Assembly (NCBI GenBank): GCA_026008535.1
Contig: BRKX01000017.1
Span: forward strand, 5,534,501-5,598,500
Direction of reading: 5' to 3'
Length of the DNA: 64,000 bases
DNA from: Perilla frutescens
Taxonomy: Eukaryota > Streptophyta > Magnoliopsida > Lamiales > Lamiaceae
The position numbers and the translations under genes were made by a program. Of the stretch, positions 20,905-33,364 are shown one piece after another (position 1 is the first letter of the stretch; every line of letters starts with the position of its first letter). A model generated the notes under the pieces. It searched no databases. It was not told the DNA's origin and saw only the letters and a list, made by a program, of their open reading frames with translations.

Positions 20905-22283
20905 TTGGTGAATGCTTTCACTGTCATAAACAAGGACACTACAAATATGAGTGTCCAGAGCTCCCTAAAGATAAAAAGGCAAGAGTAAAGAGAAGCTTTT
21001 TCAAAAGAAAAGCGATGATGGCCAACTCGGAGAACGCCATACTGGATGACTCAGACTACCTATCTAGGATCGACTCGGACGGCTACAACTCAGATGATGA
21101 AGCACTATTCTATCTCATGGCGGACAACGAAGAAGAGGTTAGTACAGCTGATTCTTTAATCTCATTCTATCATATTCATAAAGCTTCTATCTCTAGCAAT
21201 AAACTGAATGAACAACTAAAAATGCTGGAAGAATAGTTAGCTTCTATATCCTGTGTGCATGTTGAAATAAAGGAAGAAAATGATGAACTAAGTGATAAAG
21301 TTGGAAGACTGAGCATTGATCATGAAAGAATGAAATTCCTTGAAGCTCAGTCATTTGAATTTGAAAAATTAAAACTGAGAAATATTAAACTAGAAGCTGA
21401 GAATGAAAAGCTCAAGCAAGAGATCCTTGAGAAAGAAGAAGTATCTCTTAAATTCAAGAAAGGATCTCAGACTCTAGATGAAATCTTGAGTCATCAAAGA
21501 GTTGAATCTGGCAGTCCAGGACTAGGGTACAACAAGTTCACTACCGCAGAGAAAGGAAAGGTAGTTGCCCAGAGCAGCGACAAAGGAATCCTGAAAGGGT
21601 TCATCAGATCAGCTGAATCATCTCTAGCTGAGGTATCTAAAGGCAAACGAATCCTGAAAACCCCTCAAATTCAACCCAGGCAACTCAGCCAATCCTCTCA
21701 GCCAAGACCACTAGCTTAAAAGAAACCAACCCATTAGCTAAGACCATCAGTTCGATCTAAACCATCAGATTATCCAAGGCCAACTTTTCAACAAAGGCCA
21801 CCGGCTCATGCCAGGTCATCAGTTCAAATGAGACCTGCAACTCACTCAAGGCCAGCCTACCAGCAAAGGCCGCCTGCAAATCAAGCTGGGAGATCTCTTA
21901 ACCCTATAAGAAACATTCAACCCAGACCATATCATCCTCATAAGCCTGGTCAGAGCTCCCACGGGAGAAAATTTGAAAGCTCATTTGCAACCCAGTATGA
22001 TGAATACCTAAATTATAGAAGTGAGCCAAGGTATTATCCAAGCAGGAGTAACACCAGAGTTGTGAAGAACACAAGGAACTGGCCAGAACAAATAGCACTA
22101 AAGGCTCAAAATGAAAGAATATTGGTTGAAGTGTTTTATCCTAACGTACGTCGCAGATACCGATCAACGGACTCAACTCAAAGCAAAAGAGTTAACAAAA
22201 GTCCAGGGTTGATCAATAGATCTAAATCTGAGGGTTCATTGAATCATGAAAAGCCAAAAAGTTTGGCAAATGTGGATCCCTGA
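20905..22283 (+). pseudogene. SIRE-like gag zinc knuckle and coiled-coil extension
   Basis: CFHCHKQGHYKYEC (20913-20954) is a CX2CX4HX4C nucleic-acid-binding knuckle. An acidic stretch follows (about 21030-21150), then a strongly helical Glu/Lys/Leu-rich coiled-coil region (about 21180-21450), then a Pro/Arg/Gln-rich basic region (about 21640-22260). Such a long extension between gag and protease is characteristic of SIRE-type elements. Stops at 21234-21236 and about 21717 break the frame. Confidence 0.75.
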
Positions 22284-22374
22284 ATAACTGATTAACCATC
22301 CAGGACCCGATATTATACGGGGACCTAAAAACTAATCTTTGTTTCCCAGAAAAAGAGTATCCTATCTAAGAAAA

Positions 22375-23294
22375 AGACCAAAGATATATGGTATCTAGAT
22401 AGCGGGTGCTCCAAACACATGACTGGAGATAAAGAAGATCTAGAAGGCTACAAAGAAGTCAAAGGTCCATTTGTTACATTTGGAGACAACTCCAAGAGCT
22501 GAACCATAAGAGAAGGGTTCGTGGTCAAGGAAAAAGTCGTAGTCAATAGAGTGTCTCATGTGGACGGACTAAAGCACAAATTGTTGAGCATCAGTCAAGT
22601 GTGCGATAATGGCTATTCAGCCGACTTCAGTAAAAGCTCATGTGACATTAGAGAAAAGTCAACTGGAGAAATCCTCCTAACTGGCATAAGAAGAGGCAAT
22701 ATGTACATTGTTGACTGATCAATCGGCTACTCAGAAGCCTGTTTTCTTTCAAAAGGTTCAACTGAAGTAAGCTGGCTATATGACATCGATGACTGAACCA
22801 CCTCAACTTCAAAACTATCAACTATCTGGCAATGAAAGATCTAGTTGAGGGGCTTCCTAAGGAGATATACAAGAAAACCGGTCTCTGCGGACCATGCCAA
22901 AAAGGGAAGTAAGTGAAGTCTTCTTTCAAAAGTAGAAGTCATCCTCCAGAAACAACCGCCAGCCTGCAACTGCTACACATGGATTTATTTGGGCCAGTCA
23001 AGCCACTGACTCCCAGAGGCAAAAGATTCACACTTGTAGTAGTTGATGATTACTCAAGATACACTTGGGTGGAGTTCCTGAGAAGCAAAGATGAAATGTA
23101 TCAGCGTTGATCAAAAGGCTGCAGACTGAAAAAGGAAAATCAGTTCAAAGGATTCGATCTGACAAAGGAACTGAATTTGTCAACCAGTAAGTGATAACTT
23201 TCTCAGTGAATAGGGCATCACTCATCAACACTTAGCTACAAGAACTCCATAATAGAATGTTGTAGTTGAACGGCGAAAATGAACACTCAAATAT
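22375..23294 (+). pseudogene. SIRE-like protease and integrase N-terminal part
   Basis: Protease motif YLDSGCSKHMTG (about 22390-22425), then LKHKLLSISQVCDNGY (GAG-pre-integrase), then the integrase core start with LLHMDLFGPVKPL and VVDDYSRYTWVEFL (22970-23090). After 23110 several stops appear, and the region up to 23294 retains only traces of the core's ERR block. The element then ends in a fusion, so the last part of the integrase and all RT are missing. Confidence 0.8.
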
Positions 23295-23887
23295 GCAGTA
23301 TTAGATAGTACCTCTTCTTGTACACTTTTAGGTATAGGATTCGAATGTCCTTTCCTCAAACCATCAAGAACGATCTTGTACTTAACCTTGTGACTTATCT
23401 CATAGTCTTCTTCTAAGAATCGGCCATTAGTGCTTACAATGACCTTCTAATTCTTAGGACTATATAATAAATCACCTTTTGTTCATCTTGGATATCCAAC
23501 GAACAACTGTCGTTTCTAGGGCACATCCTTAGAATGAAAAAGACAAGTTTCAATAGTTCATCATCAATCTAACCATTTGCAATAACATTCCATTTCTTCA
23601 CTCCACTACGTCATTCTGCTTCTCGAATAGCTGACGTAGTCAACTGGGATGCAATCCCATTCTCCACCAAGTGGTCCTTAAAATCGCCTAAGAGGTACTC
23701 GTCACTTATGATCAGAAACATAGTGACTTTATACTTTTACTAATGCATTCCTCCACTTCCATCTTTAAATTCTTTGATTTATCATAGTATTTAGACTAGC
23801 GATGCATTATGTAAATGCATTTAAAACTCAAGTAATCATCAATGAACATGATGAATTACTCATAACCATCTCTCAGCATGAACCATC
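23295..23887 (-). pseudogene. Copia element D, integrase part (left piece)
   Basis: Reads right to left. It is a diverged copy of the integrase segment of element B (about 27090-27790), recognisable on the plus strand by TACCTCTTCTTGTAC and TAATCATCAATGA. It has no intact frame. It continues at 33365 on the other side of element B, which was inserted into it. Its left end is fused to the SIRE-like element near 23294. Confidence 0.8.
23883..23887. repeat. Target-site duplication of copia B (left)
   Basis: CCATC, repeated exactly at 33360-33364. Confidence 0.92.
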
Positions 23888-25316
23888 TGTTAGGGTTTTT
23901 TCGAATTAAACCACCGCAGGATCATTTCGTTGTTCATTAATCCATGTTCATGTAAATCATATTTTTATGTCACATGCATGTTTATCATGTCGAGCACAAA
24001 ACCATGAAAAACGAATCTAATAAAGTGGAAGAGATAGATTTAAATTAATTACAATTGTCAGACGGTCTGAGGACAAGATTACAGGTTTAATCTTGCTGTT
24101 GAATGAATCAGGATTGGTGTCCCTTTTTTCTCAAAAAATCGGCCACCACAAATTTTACTCCAAGATCTTCTGTTGTATTCCCGGAATGTATCTAGATTCA
24201 GAGTGGGTTAAAATCTACTAGATAGGTTTGTGAAATCTGTGGATATCTTGAGAGATAAAAGAGGGGCTGATATTCACTACTGCAATTTTCGAACCCCCTC
24301 CTATATTTATATAGGAGGTGGCCGAAAATTGGTCTTCCAACCCTACTGGGTTTGGGCCTCTATCTCAAGTTCAATATCCAGTCCACTAACATTCAATTGG
24401 GTTACAACAGGGATCTAGAAGAATACTAAATTGGCCCACTAATTTATTTAATATCCAATATTCAATAAACTTAGGATATAATTAAATAAATTAAGTTTTA
24501 GTTTTATTCCACTAAAGAAGTAAAACTGACCTACCAATTTAATACATATTTACGAATATGCTTTCTCCTTTAGTTTAGCAATTCCCCGTGTTTAAGATAT
24601 AATGTTCATTAATTAATTATGTCAGCATCTGACAGCTATAATTACTTAACATCTAAAACCTTGAGTAGTAACACAAGCTTTATCATGTAAGGAATAAATT
24701 CCACTTGTTGGGTTTCAACATGAACTTGTGTTTTCTCAAGAGAACATCATCAACCTGGTGCACCAGGACACGGTGTTCATGCATACTGCTTGAGACACTA
24801 TGCATACACTGTTATTACCCAAGATATATAGTTTATTGATCTACGAAAAGATCCCACTCATTGATAAATCAAAGTAATAAACAACGCACATATATGCTCG
24901 TCAATATCACATGAGTTCAGAATCCGAACTCTGTAGTCTTTATTCTCTCACTAACTGGGTCAGAGATAGAGAATAGTATCCTATCGTGATCCTCCTCAAT
25001 ACATTAACAAGTGTACTAGAATAATCAGTTAGCCAAGATAAACTAACTAAATAGATTATTCTACGGTGTACTAATGGCGTGTTCAGGACCATCTAAGTCG
25101 TGAGCTCTTTAATACAATACAAGGTTCTAATGATATGATCTTACCATGTGACTCCTCACACCATATGATCTACAATGTAAGTATATGGAACATTGTATAG
25201 AACAATTATTTAAAATAAACTAAATGCAAACAGTGACTGCAATAACTTTCATTTCATATCATCATCTTATCAGAAAAGTATACAAAGACATGTCTTTCCA
25301 GTATACAAAACTAACA
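23888..25316 (-). repeat. Copia B 3' LTR
   Basis: 1429 bp; on the minus strand it starts TGTTAGTTTTG and ends CCCTAACA. It contains a 22-bp near-perfect palindrome (24297-24318) enclosing the TATA box CTATATAAATA (minus strand). Confidence 0.92.
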
Positions 25317-25328
25317 ATCTCCCACTTA
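25317..25328 (-). other. Copia B polypurine tract
   Basis: On the minus strand AAGTGGGAGAT lies immediately before the 3' LTR, the expected site of plus-strand priming. Confidence 0.75.
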
Positions 25329-25392
25329 TACTTGAAGCATGTCTTTCAAGCATAAAAACTAACTGGCTAACTCTCCAATCTAAGCTATCAAC

Positions 25393-26187
25393 TCAAACTG
25401 CGCCACCAGGTCTGCATCTCACTCCCATTTTCTCCACGTGACCATCAAAGGCCTTAGCCGGTAGGCTCTTCATGAATGGATCAGCCAGGTTGTCCTCCGA
25501 TGCAATCTTGACCACCGCCACATCTCCTCTCTTAATGATTTCTGGTATAAGATGGTACTTTCTCTCTATGTAGTTACTTACCTTGTGGGCTCTGGGTTCC
25601 TTCGAATTTGCCACTGTACCAGAGTTATCACAGTATATCGTGATAGTCTTAGGCAACCATGCTTAAGCCCAATAGGAAACTGCGGAGCCAGACAGCCTCT
25701 TTTGCAGCCTCAGAGGCAGCTACATACTCGACTTCCATGATGGAATCAATAATGCATTTTTACTTTATGCTCCTCCACGCGATGGCTCCACCTCCTAATG
25801 TAAACACATAGCCCGAGATAGATTTACTCTGACCTTTGTCGGATTGAAAATCTGAGTTTGTATAACCCAAAGGCACCAGACTATCAAAGTGGTATACCAA
25901 TATGTAATCTCGAGTCCTTTTAAGGTACTTGAGAATGTTTTTAACCGCAGTCCAGTGACCTTGTCCAGGGTTAGACAAATATCTGCTTACCATGCCAACT
26001 GCATAACATATATCAGGCCTAGTGCATAGCATAGGATACATCAAGCTTCCCACAGCCGAAGCATATGGTACTTTCTTTATTTCCTCTATCTAAGACTGTG
26101 TTTGGGGACACATTTCCTTGGATAGATGAATTTCATGCCTGTAAGGTATAAAACCTTTCTTGGAATCCTGCATGCCAAACCTAGCTA
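25393..26187 (-). pseudogene. Copia B RNase H
   Basis: Minus-strand frames 26053-25760 and 25656-25393 carry the end of the RT and the RNase H domain: SLMYPMLCTRPDICYAVGMV, LKYLKRTRDYILVY, SDFQSDKGQSKSISGYVFTL, IYCDNSGTVANSKEPRAHKV and VASEDNLADPF-like blocks. The stretch between the two frames is shifted and stopped. The reading ends about 75 bp before the polypurine tract. Confidence 0.85.
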
Positions 26188-27076
26188 TTACTGTATCAAT
26201 ATAAGTAGCCTGGGATAGACATAATATCCTTTTCTGGCGATCTCGAATGATCTTGATGCCAAGGACATGTCCGGCTTCACCTGATCCTTCATATCGAACT
26301 GTTTAGACAACCACACTCTAATGTTTGACAATGCCTTCTTATTGTTCCCAATAAGCAAGATATCATCAACATAAAGTATGGGGAATACCACCATGTTTCC
26401 ATCATATTTCTTGTACACACAGCTCTCATTCGGGCTTTGCACGAATCCATATGATTTGATAACCTCGTCAAACTGAATGTTCCAAGATCTTGATGTCTGC
26501 TTAAGTCTATAAATGGATCTCAAGCTTACACACCAAGTGCTCATGGCCCTTAGCAATGAATCCCTTTGGTTGCTTCATGTGAATGTTTTCTTCAAGACTT
26601 CTGTTTAGGAAAGTTATCTTGATATCCATCTGCCAGATCTCATAATCCAAATGAGCGGCAATTGACAAGAGAATCTGGATTGACTTAAGCATGGCTACCG
26701 GCGAAAAGGTTTCCTCATAATCGATCCTTTCTTTCTGAGTGTACCCTTTCGCCACCAATCTTGTCTTGAAGGTTTCAACCTTCCTATCAGGTCCTCTCTT
26801 GCACTTGTAGACCCACTTACAGCCAATGGGTTTTACCCCATCTAGTGGTTCTACAAGTTCCCATACATGATTGCGATCCATAGATCTGATCTCAGATTCC
26901 ATTATAGTTTTTGAAGAATTTGCATCTTTATCTTGAATTGCCTCGTCATAGGTCCTGGTATCCAATTCATTTAGTCCCTCTGGGAAATCTGAAGCCTCTC
27001 CCAGACCAATGAATCTATTAGGTTGGCATACAACCCTCCCACTGCGACGAGGCAGTTTCTTGTACTTCTGTGACAC
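26188..27076 (-). pseudogene. Copia B reverse transcriptase
   Basis: Frames 27076-26507 and 26556-26188. Motifs in order: GCKWVYKCKRGPDRKVETFK, RLVAKGYTQKERIDYEETFS, WQMDIKITFLNRSLEE (first catalytic aspartate kept), RSIYRLKQTSRSWN, and FPILYVDDILLIGNN with the catalytic YVDD intact. A frameshift near 26510-26550 and terminal stops separate the parts. Confidence 0.88.
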
Positions 27077-27896
27077 GTTGTGCAGTGTTTGGTGGTACCT
27101 CTTCTTGTACCACTAGTGTAGGATTCGATCCTCTCCTTAACTCCTCAAGGATGATTTCACTCATTGGTTTGTGGTTTATGACATAGTCTTCCTCTAAGAA
27201 TAGAGCATTGGTGCTAACAATGATCTTCTGATCCTTAGGACTATAAAATAAACCACCTTTCATTCCTCTAGGATATCCAACGAACAACCTTACATCAGTA
27301 CGAGGAGCTAGCTTATCAGCTTCCTTATCCAACATGTGTGTAGGGCTACCCCAAATCCGAATATAGTTCAAACTGGGCTTTTGTCCAGTCCATAATTCTA
27401 AGGGCGTAGAAGGAACTGATTTTGATGGAACCAAGTTAAGAATATAGGCCGCTGTTTCTAGGGCATATCCCCAGAATGAAATGGGCAACTCAGAATAACT
27501 CATCATCAATCTGACCATCTCTAACAAAGTTCTGTTCCTTCTTTCCGCCACGCCATTTTGTTGTGGCGTTCCAGGCGCAGTCAACTGGGATGTAATCCCA
27601 TTCTCTGCCATGTAATCCCTAAATTCACTTGAGAGGTACTCGTCACCACGATCAAAATGCAGTGACTTGATACTTCTGCCTGTTCGTTTCTCTGCTTCCG
27701 CCTTAAACTCTTTGAATTTCTCAAAGCATTCAGACTTGCGACGCAACATGTATATATATTCGTATCTAGAGTAATCATCAATGAGTGTGATGAAATACTC
27801 GAACCCTCCTCGAGCTTAAACTGACATAGCGCTGCACAGGTCATAGTGAATCAAATCTAATACCTCTTCGGATCGATTTCCTTTTGACTGGAAAGG
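27018..27896 (-). pseudogene. Copia B integrase
   Basis: Frame 27749-27018 with SLHFDRGDEYLSSEFRDYMA, LTAPGTPQQNGVAERRNRTL (catalytic D and E) and WGYALETAAYILNLVPSKSV, then the GKQ-like WGSPTHMLDKEADKLAPRTD and VRLFVGYPRGMKGGLFYSP region. The first part of the core (about 27896-27750) is stopped and shifted. It overlaps the RT frame by 59 bp because of a shift. Confidence 0.87.
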
Positions 27897-28415
27897 TCAC
27901 TTGGTCATTTTACCTTCCAAACAGGATTCACACAAAAGAAATGATTCCAGTACCAAAGAAGACAATGGTCCATCGTTTACAAGCCTTTGTATCCTCTTAA
28001 GGTTAATGTGACCTAGCCTTAGATGCCAAAGATAGGTTTGATTCAGGTCTGAAGGTTCTTTTCTCTTGTTAGGGTTTATGATCGATGTATTCAACAGTTG
28101 TCTTTGCGTAGTGTTTTCAATTGGTTTAAGAAAGTATAAGTGTCCATCCACTGTGCCAGAATAGATAAAATGTTTACCACTGAAGATAACTACTTTGTAA
28201 TCAAAAGAAACAGAATATTCATCCATAATCAATTTAGAAACTGAAATCAAGTTTCGCCTAAAACTAGGCACATAAAGACAATCTTTCAAAACCAAAGTTC
28301 TATCACTACTGAAAGGTAAAACAACATCTCCCACTGCAACAGCCGCCACTTTCATAGCATTACCCATGTAGACGGTGATCTCATTCTCACTCAGCTGTCT
28401 TTTTACCAGGAACCC
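27897..28415 (-). pseudogene. Copia B protease C-part and GAG-pre-integrase
   Basis: Frame 28367-27897: DCLYVPSFRRNLISVSKLIM followed by YLWHLRLGHINLKRIQRLVN and LCESCLEGKMTK, the zinc-binding pre-integrase block (H, H, C, C all visible). It belongs between the protease active site and the integrase core. Confidence 0.86.
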
Positions 28416-29341
28416 CTACAAAGACATGCAAACATGATCAGTAGCTCTAGCATCTACTACCCATGTCTGGGTAGAACAAGTTGCTAAACATGTTTTCACA
28501 ACCAGAGTGTGAGATTTACCTCTCTTCTTCTTCTTGTTAGGGCACACCGCCTTCCAGTGACCTGGTTGGCCGCACTTGAAGCATTTAGTCTTCGACTTGA
28601 ACTCCTCAGGAGGAATCTTCGCCTTTGGCTTCTTCACCTTAAGCTTCGGCGCGCCGCATCTTCAGCCTTTTTGGGTGTGTATCTCTTCTTCTTTTTCACA
28701 CCAGAAGAAGACGCCCCTTTCTCAGCTATGTGGGCCTGAGGATTGTTCTTTTGAAGCAATTCAACTGCCTGAAGGTCGATGAGCAATTTAGTCAAGGTAA
28801 CATCTTTCTTGATCATGTTGAAGTTCAACCGGAACTACTCAAACTTTGAGGACAGGCTATGAAGAACGATATCTATCTGCGATTCGACATCCAGTTCTCT
28901 ACCCAAGGTCTCGATCTCAGCCAGATACCCCATCATCGTGAGAACGTGATCCCTAATAGGTGTGGAGTCAGCCATTTTTGCATCCATCAGCTTCTTTATG
29001 GCTAAGTGGTGAGCCGGGCGGTTCTAATAACCGAAGAGCTCCTTAAGGTTGAGCATGGCATCATAAGCAGTCTTCATACTTTGATACTGATGTTGCAACA
29101 CATTCGACATAGAAGCCAGAATGTAGCAGTGCGCTATCTCATCATACTTGACCCACTTGTCATATGCGGCCCTTTGGGCTTCGTCAGAACCCTCATCTGG
29201 CTTGTCAGGACATATCTCTTCAAGTACAAACTTTTGTCCCTCAGCAAGTAGGACGAGATTAAGGTTACAAATCCAATCATTGTAGTTTTCACCGACAAGT
29301 TTGTTTTCTTTGAGAATTGAGGATAGATTGGAGAGTGCCAT
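28416..29341 (-). pseudogene. Copia B gag with zinc knuckle and protease start
   Basis: Starts MALSNLSSILKENKL at 29341 and shows NYNDWICNLNLVLLAEGQKF, a typical copia gag N-terminus. A stop at about 29024 and others break it; it continues via 28828-28634. CFKCGQPGHWKAVC (28586-28545) is a CX2CX4HX4C knuckle. The protease motif reads WVVDARATDHVC, where the D-S/T-G-A signature has lost its glycine, which should inactivate the enzyme. Confidence 0.86.
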
Positions 29342-31915
29342 TGATGATATGAAATAACTAAAATTAAAACATACAGTACAGTCACAAACTTTAGGATAAA
29401 TAGTATATTATCAAAAACCTCACAAAAATTATATACTTTTCCACCGACACTTTAAAAACATCTTTTATAAGCCACGATCGCGTGGACGTTTATAAAATTC
29501 ATTTTTAAATAGGTTATTAAACCTTTAATTTGCCTCCAGTTGAGTTTCCTTACAACAAGCAAATTAATAGCCGGATAATAAACACGGTCATGTAATCTTC
29601 TAACTGATAAGCCACGATCGTGTGGATGTTTATCAATAAATTACATCTATGTGTGCACACCATTATCTTCGCACCAAGATCACTATTCGAATTTAACTGC
29701 TCCAGATGGAGGAGTCAGTTAGTTCTAATAGTGTTCTACAGCTATCCATTTAGGAGATTTAATTTCTAGAGAAATCTGTGATATGACACATCCGATAAGG
29801 AGGAAGACCGATGTCAATGCGCATGCCCATCACTTCTCAATTAAACCAGATTTAATGGAGACCGTATGAGATTTCTACATACTTTGATATGAATCTCTCC
29901 CACTTAGTTATTTATGCTTGAGGTTTCATTTTATCCCATTATCGAACATGCAAACATCACATAAAATGATAAACATCCATTGTATCTTCAACATAATAAG
30001 CAACAGTAAAAATCCAACTATCATGGCTTATAAAACAGGAACGAAAACAGGGCTATGGACGCCGCCCCCTTCACTGTGCCTCGCCGAAAAACCTAGCTCC
30101 ATTTAGGGTTTCGGGAGGTGAACTGGTGAACCTTCCTTCTTGATGCTGAACTACTTTCCTTCTTTGGGTTGATCTTCGATATTTATTCAATACAGACTAT
30201 CTATTCCAAAAGAAAAAATCTAATATTGCTAGAATAAAAAATACAACTCAAAAACTCAGTCTAACAGCTTTATATCTATTACATTAAAACAACGTAAAAT
30301 AAAACCTAGACTTAATCCATGGATTTTCTCATGGATTAAAATCACGTAGTCAAACCGGCATACGACCAACATCCATTCAACATAAACATACATCACATAA
30401 AATAAAGGAGCTATGATAGTTGGTAAACCTGCAAACAAACACAGTCTACAAATCCAACAATCATATAATATGAAACACATAAAATAACATATGATATCTA
30501 TGCATGAATAATAGTAATATTCGAATTTTACAATTAATTAATTCGATATTATCCACAAGATAAAAGTTGGAAATTAAAATAATTATCCACCAATTTTAAA
30601 CTTGTATTTTTTTCGAAAATATATCAAAAATAAATCTGGAAATTATTTAAAATTATCCACCAAGTTTATTTAATATTTTCGAACCACCCTAATTAATTAA
30701 TATTTAAAAATCTTGATATAAATAAAAAATCTATCCCAAATATTAGGATAAGGTTCGAAATTTCCAAAGATAAAATTTAGATAATTTGATCCACTTCAAA
30801 TTCCATCCAAATTTAAATCTTATTTTCAACCCTATCTAGATTAGAATAAATAATTTATGATATACACCAAAAATTATTTTTCAAATTCTTATCTACTAAT
30901 ATTTTTGAAAATGTCAAGAATAAAATCTGAAAATTTGATCCACTTCAAATTCCATCCAAATTTAAATCTTATTTTCAACCCTATCTAGATTAGAATTAAA
31001 TAATTTATGATATACACCAAAAATTATTTTTCAAATTCTTATCTACTAAGATTTTTGAAAATATCAAGAATAAAATCTGGAAATTTGATCCACTTCAAAT
31101 TCCTTCCAAATTTAAATTCTATTTTCAAATCTTTTTAGATTAGAATTTGATAACCATTAATATATATCAAAAATTACCTTATCCATTCCTGATCACTAGA
31201 TTTTCGAAAATAACAAGTATATTAAATCTGAAAATTTGATCCACTTCAAATTCTTCCAAATGTAATATTCTATTTTCAAATCTATCTAGATTAGAATTAG
31301 GTAACTTTAAGATAAACATAAAAAAAAACCAAATCTAATTCTACCACACATAATTTTCGAACCATCATGTCAAATAAATCTGAAAATTTGATTTCAAATC
31401 AAAAACCTCTCCAAATTAATTCAATATGATCGAAAATTACATCTACAAAAATTAGGGAATTTAAATACCAAAATTTCAAAAATTTTGGTACTCCAATTTT
31501 TGAAACTTTATCTTATTAAATCTGGAAATTTTGATACATCAAAAATCTATTCCAAACCTAATATTACAATGTTTGAAAACAACATAGATTAACACAAATT
31601 CAAATTTTCGATAAAAATCAAAATTACATTCGAATTTGAATCTAAAATATTTGAAACCTACACTAATTAAATCTGAAAATTTTGATAACATCAAAAACCA
31701 TTCCAAATCTAATTAGGTATGGATCAAAATATACAGTGTTCTCCAAAACTAGAATTTTCGAACTACATCAAAAATTCATCCAAGTTTAAACATATAAACA
31801 ATCGAAATACATACACATTTAAATCTGAAAATTTAAGCACCATAAATTTATCATCAAATGTAAACATGTATCTCAAATTTATCCTAGGATTAAATCTAGA
31901 ACAGTGCCAAAACCC
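29342..31915 (-). other. Copia B untranslated leader
   Basis: 2.6 kb between primer-binding site and gag with no coding signal. It contains a tandem repeat of about 150 bp (30788-31320) in an AT-rich stretch full of GAAAATTT and TTTTCGAA motifs, and two copies of a CCAC...GTGG inverted motif (29471-29487, 29611-29627) close to gag. Elements C and D have matching long leaders. Confidence 0.8.
30788..31320. repeat. Tandem repeat, ~150-bp unit, in copia B leader
   Basis: GATCCACTTCAAATTCC recurs at 30788, 30937, 31087 and 31238, intervals of 149, 150 and 151 bp. The intervening sequence is similar but diverged, about 3.5 copies. Confidence 0.9.
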
Positions 31916-31927
31916 ACTCTGATACCA
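31916..31927 (-). other. Primer-binding site, copia B
   Basis: Minus strand TGGTATCAGAGT, complementary to initiator methionine tRNA, next to the 5' LTR end at 31930. Confidence 0.9.
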
Positions 31928-31929
31928 AT

Positions 31930-33359
31930 TGTTGGGGTTTTTCGAAATAGACCACCGCAGGATCATTTGGTTGTTCATTAATCCATGTTCATGCAAATTA
32001 TATTTTTATATCACATGCATGTTTTATCACATCCAGCACAAAACCATACAAAACGAATCTAATAAAGTGAAAGACATAGATTCAAATTACTTACAATTAT
32101 CAGACGGTCTGAGGACATGATTACAGGTTTAATCTTGCTGTTGAATGAATCAGGATTGGCGTCCCTTTTTCCTCGAAAAATCGGTCACCACAAATTCTAC
32201 TCCAAGATCTTCTGTTGTATTCCCGGGTTGTATCTAGATTCAGAGTGGGCTGAAATCTACCAGATAGTTTGTGAAATCTGTGGATATCTTGAGAGAGAAA
32301 AGAAGGGCCGATATTCACTATTGCAATTTTCGAACCCCCCTCCTATATTTATATAGGAGGTGGCCAAAAATTAGTCTTCCAACCCTATTAGGTTTGGGCC
32401 TCTATCTCAAGTTCAATATCCAGTCCACTAACAGTCAATTGGGCTACAACATGGATCTAGAATAATACTAAATTGGCCCACTAATTTATTTAATATCCAA
32501 TATTCAATAAACTTAGGATATAATTAAATAAATTAAGTTTTAGTTTTATTCCACTAAAAAAGTAAAACTGACCTACCAATTTAATACATATTTACGAATA
32601 TGCTTTCTCTTTTAGTTCAGCCATTCTCCGTGTTTAAGATATAATATTCATTAATTAATTATGTCAACCTCTGATAGCTATAATTAATTAACATCTAAAA
32701 CCTTGAGTAGTAACACAAGCTTTATCATGTAAGGAATAAATTCCACCTGCTGGGTTTCAACATGAACTTGTGTTTTCTCAAGAGAACATCATCAACCTGG
32801 CGCACCAGGACACGGTGCTCATGCATACTGCTTGAGACACTATGCATACACTATTATTACCCAAGATATATAGTTTATTGATCTACGAAAAGATCCCACT
32901 CATTGATAAATCAAAGTAATAAACAACGCACACATATGCTCGTCAATATCACATGAGTTCAGAATCCGAACTCTGTGGATCTTTATTCTATCACTAACTG
33001 GGTCAGAGATAGAGAATAGTATCCTATCGTGATCCTCCTCAATACATTAACAAGTGTACTAGAATAATCAGTTAGCCAAGATAAACTAACTTAACATATT
33101 ATTCTAAAGTGTACCGATGGTGTGTTCAGAACCATCTAAGTCGTGAGCTCTTTAATATAATACAAGGTTCTAATGATATGATCTTACCGTGTGACTCCCC
33201 ACACCATATCATCTACAATGTAAGTATATGGAACATTACATAGAACAATTATATAAAATAAACTAAATGCAAACAGTGACTGCAATAACTTTCATTTCAT
33301 ATCATCATCTTATCAGAAAAGTATACAAAGACATGTCTTTTTAGTATACAAAACTAACA
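31930..33359 (-). repeat. Copia B 5' LTR
   Basis: 1430 bp, colinear with 23888-25316. The TATA palindrome is at 32339-32360. Transcription would run from here leftwards through the element. Confidence 0.92.
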
Positions 33360-33364
33360 CCATC
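33360..33364. repeat. Target-site duplication of copia B (right)
   Basis: CCATC, identical to 23883-23887. Confidence 0.92.

Larger units (their letters stand above)
18016..23294 (+). mobile_element. SIRE-like Ty1/copia element, 3'-truncated
   Basis: Has a 5' LTR, methionine-tRNA primer-binding site, gag with zinc knuckle, a long coiled-coil stretch between gag and protease, a protease motif and the start of integrase. It stops inside the integrase core near 23294, where it is fused to a minus-strand copia relic. RT, RNase H, anything downstream and the 3' LTR are absent. The long gag extension and the gag style suggest the SIRE/Maximus lineage. Many in-frame stops show an old copy. Confidence 0.85.
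23888..33359 (-). mobile_element. Full-length Ty1/copia element B (Tork/Angela-like)
   Basis: A 9.47-kb minus-strand element with two ~1.43-kb LTRs, a methionine-tRNA primer-binding site, a 2.6-kb leader, gag, protease, integrase, RT and RNase H in copia order, and a perfect 5-bp target duplication CCATC. The two LTRs differ by scattered substitutions and small indels (a few percent by eye), so the insertion is not recent. The coding region is split into several frames by stops and shifts. It is nested in the older related element D. Lineage assignment is tentative. Confidence 0.93.
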
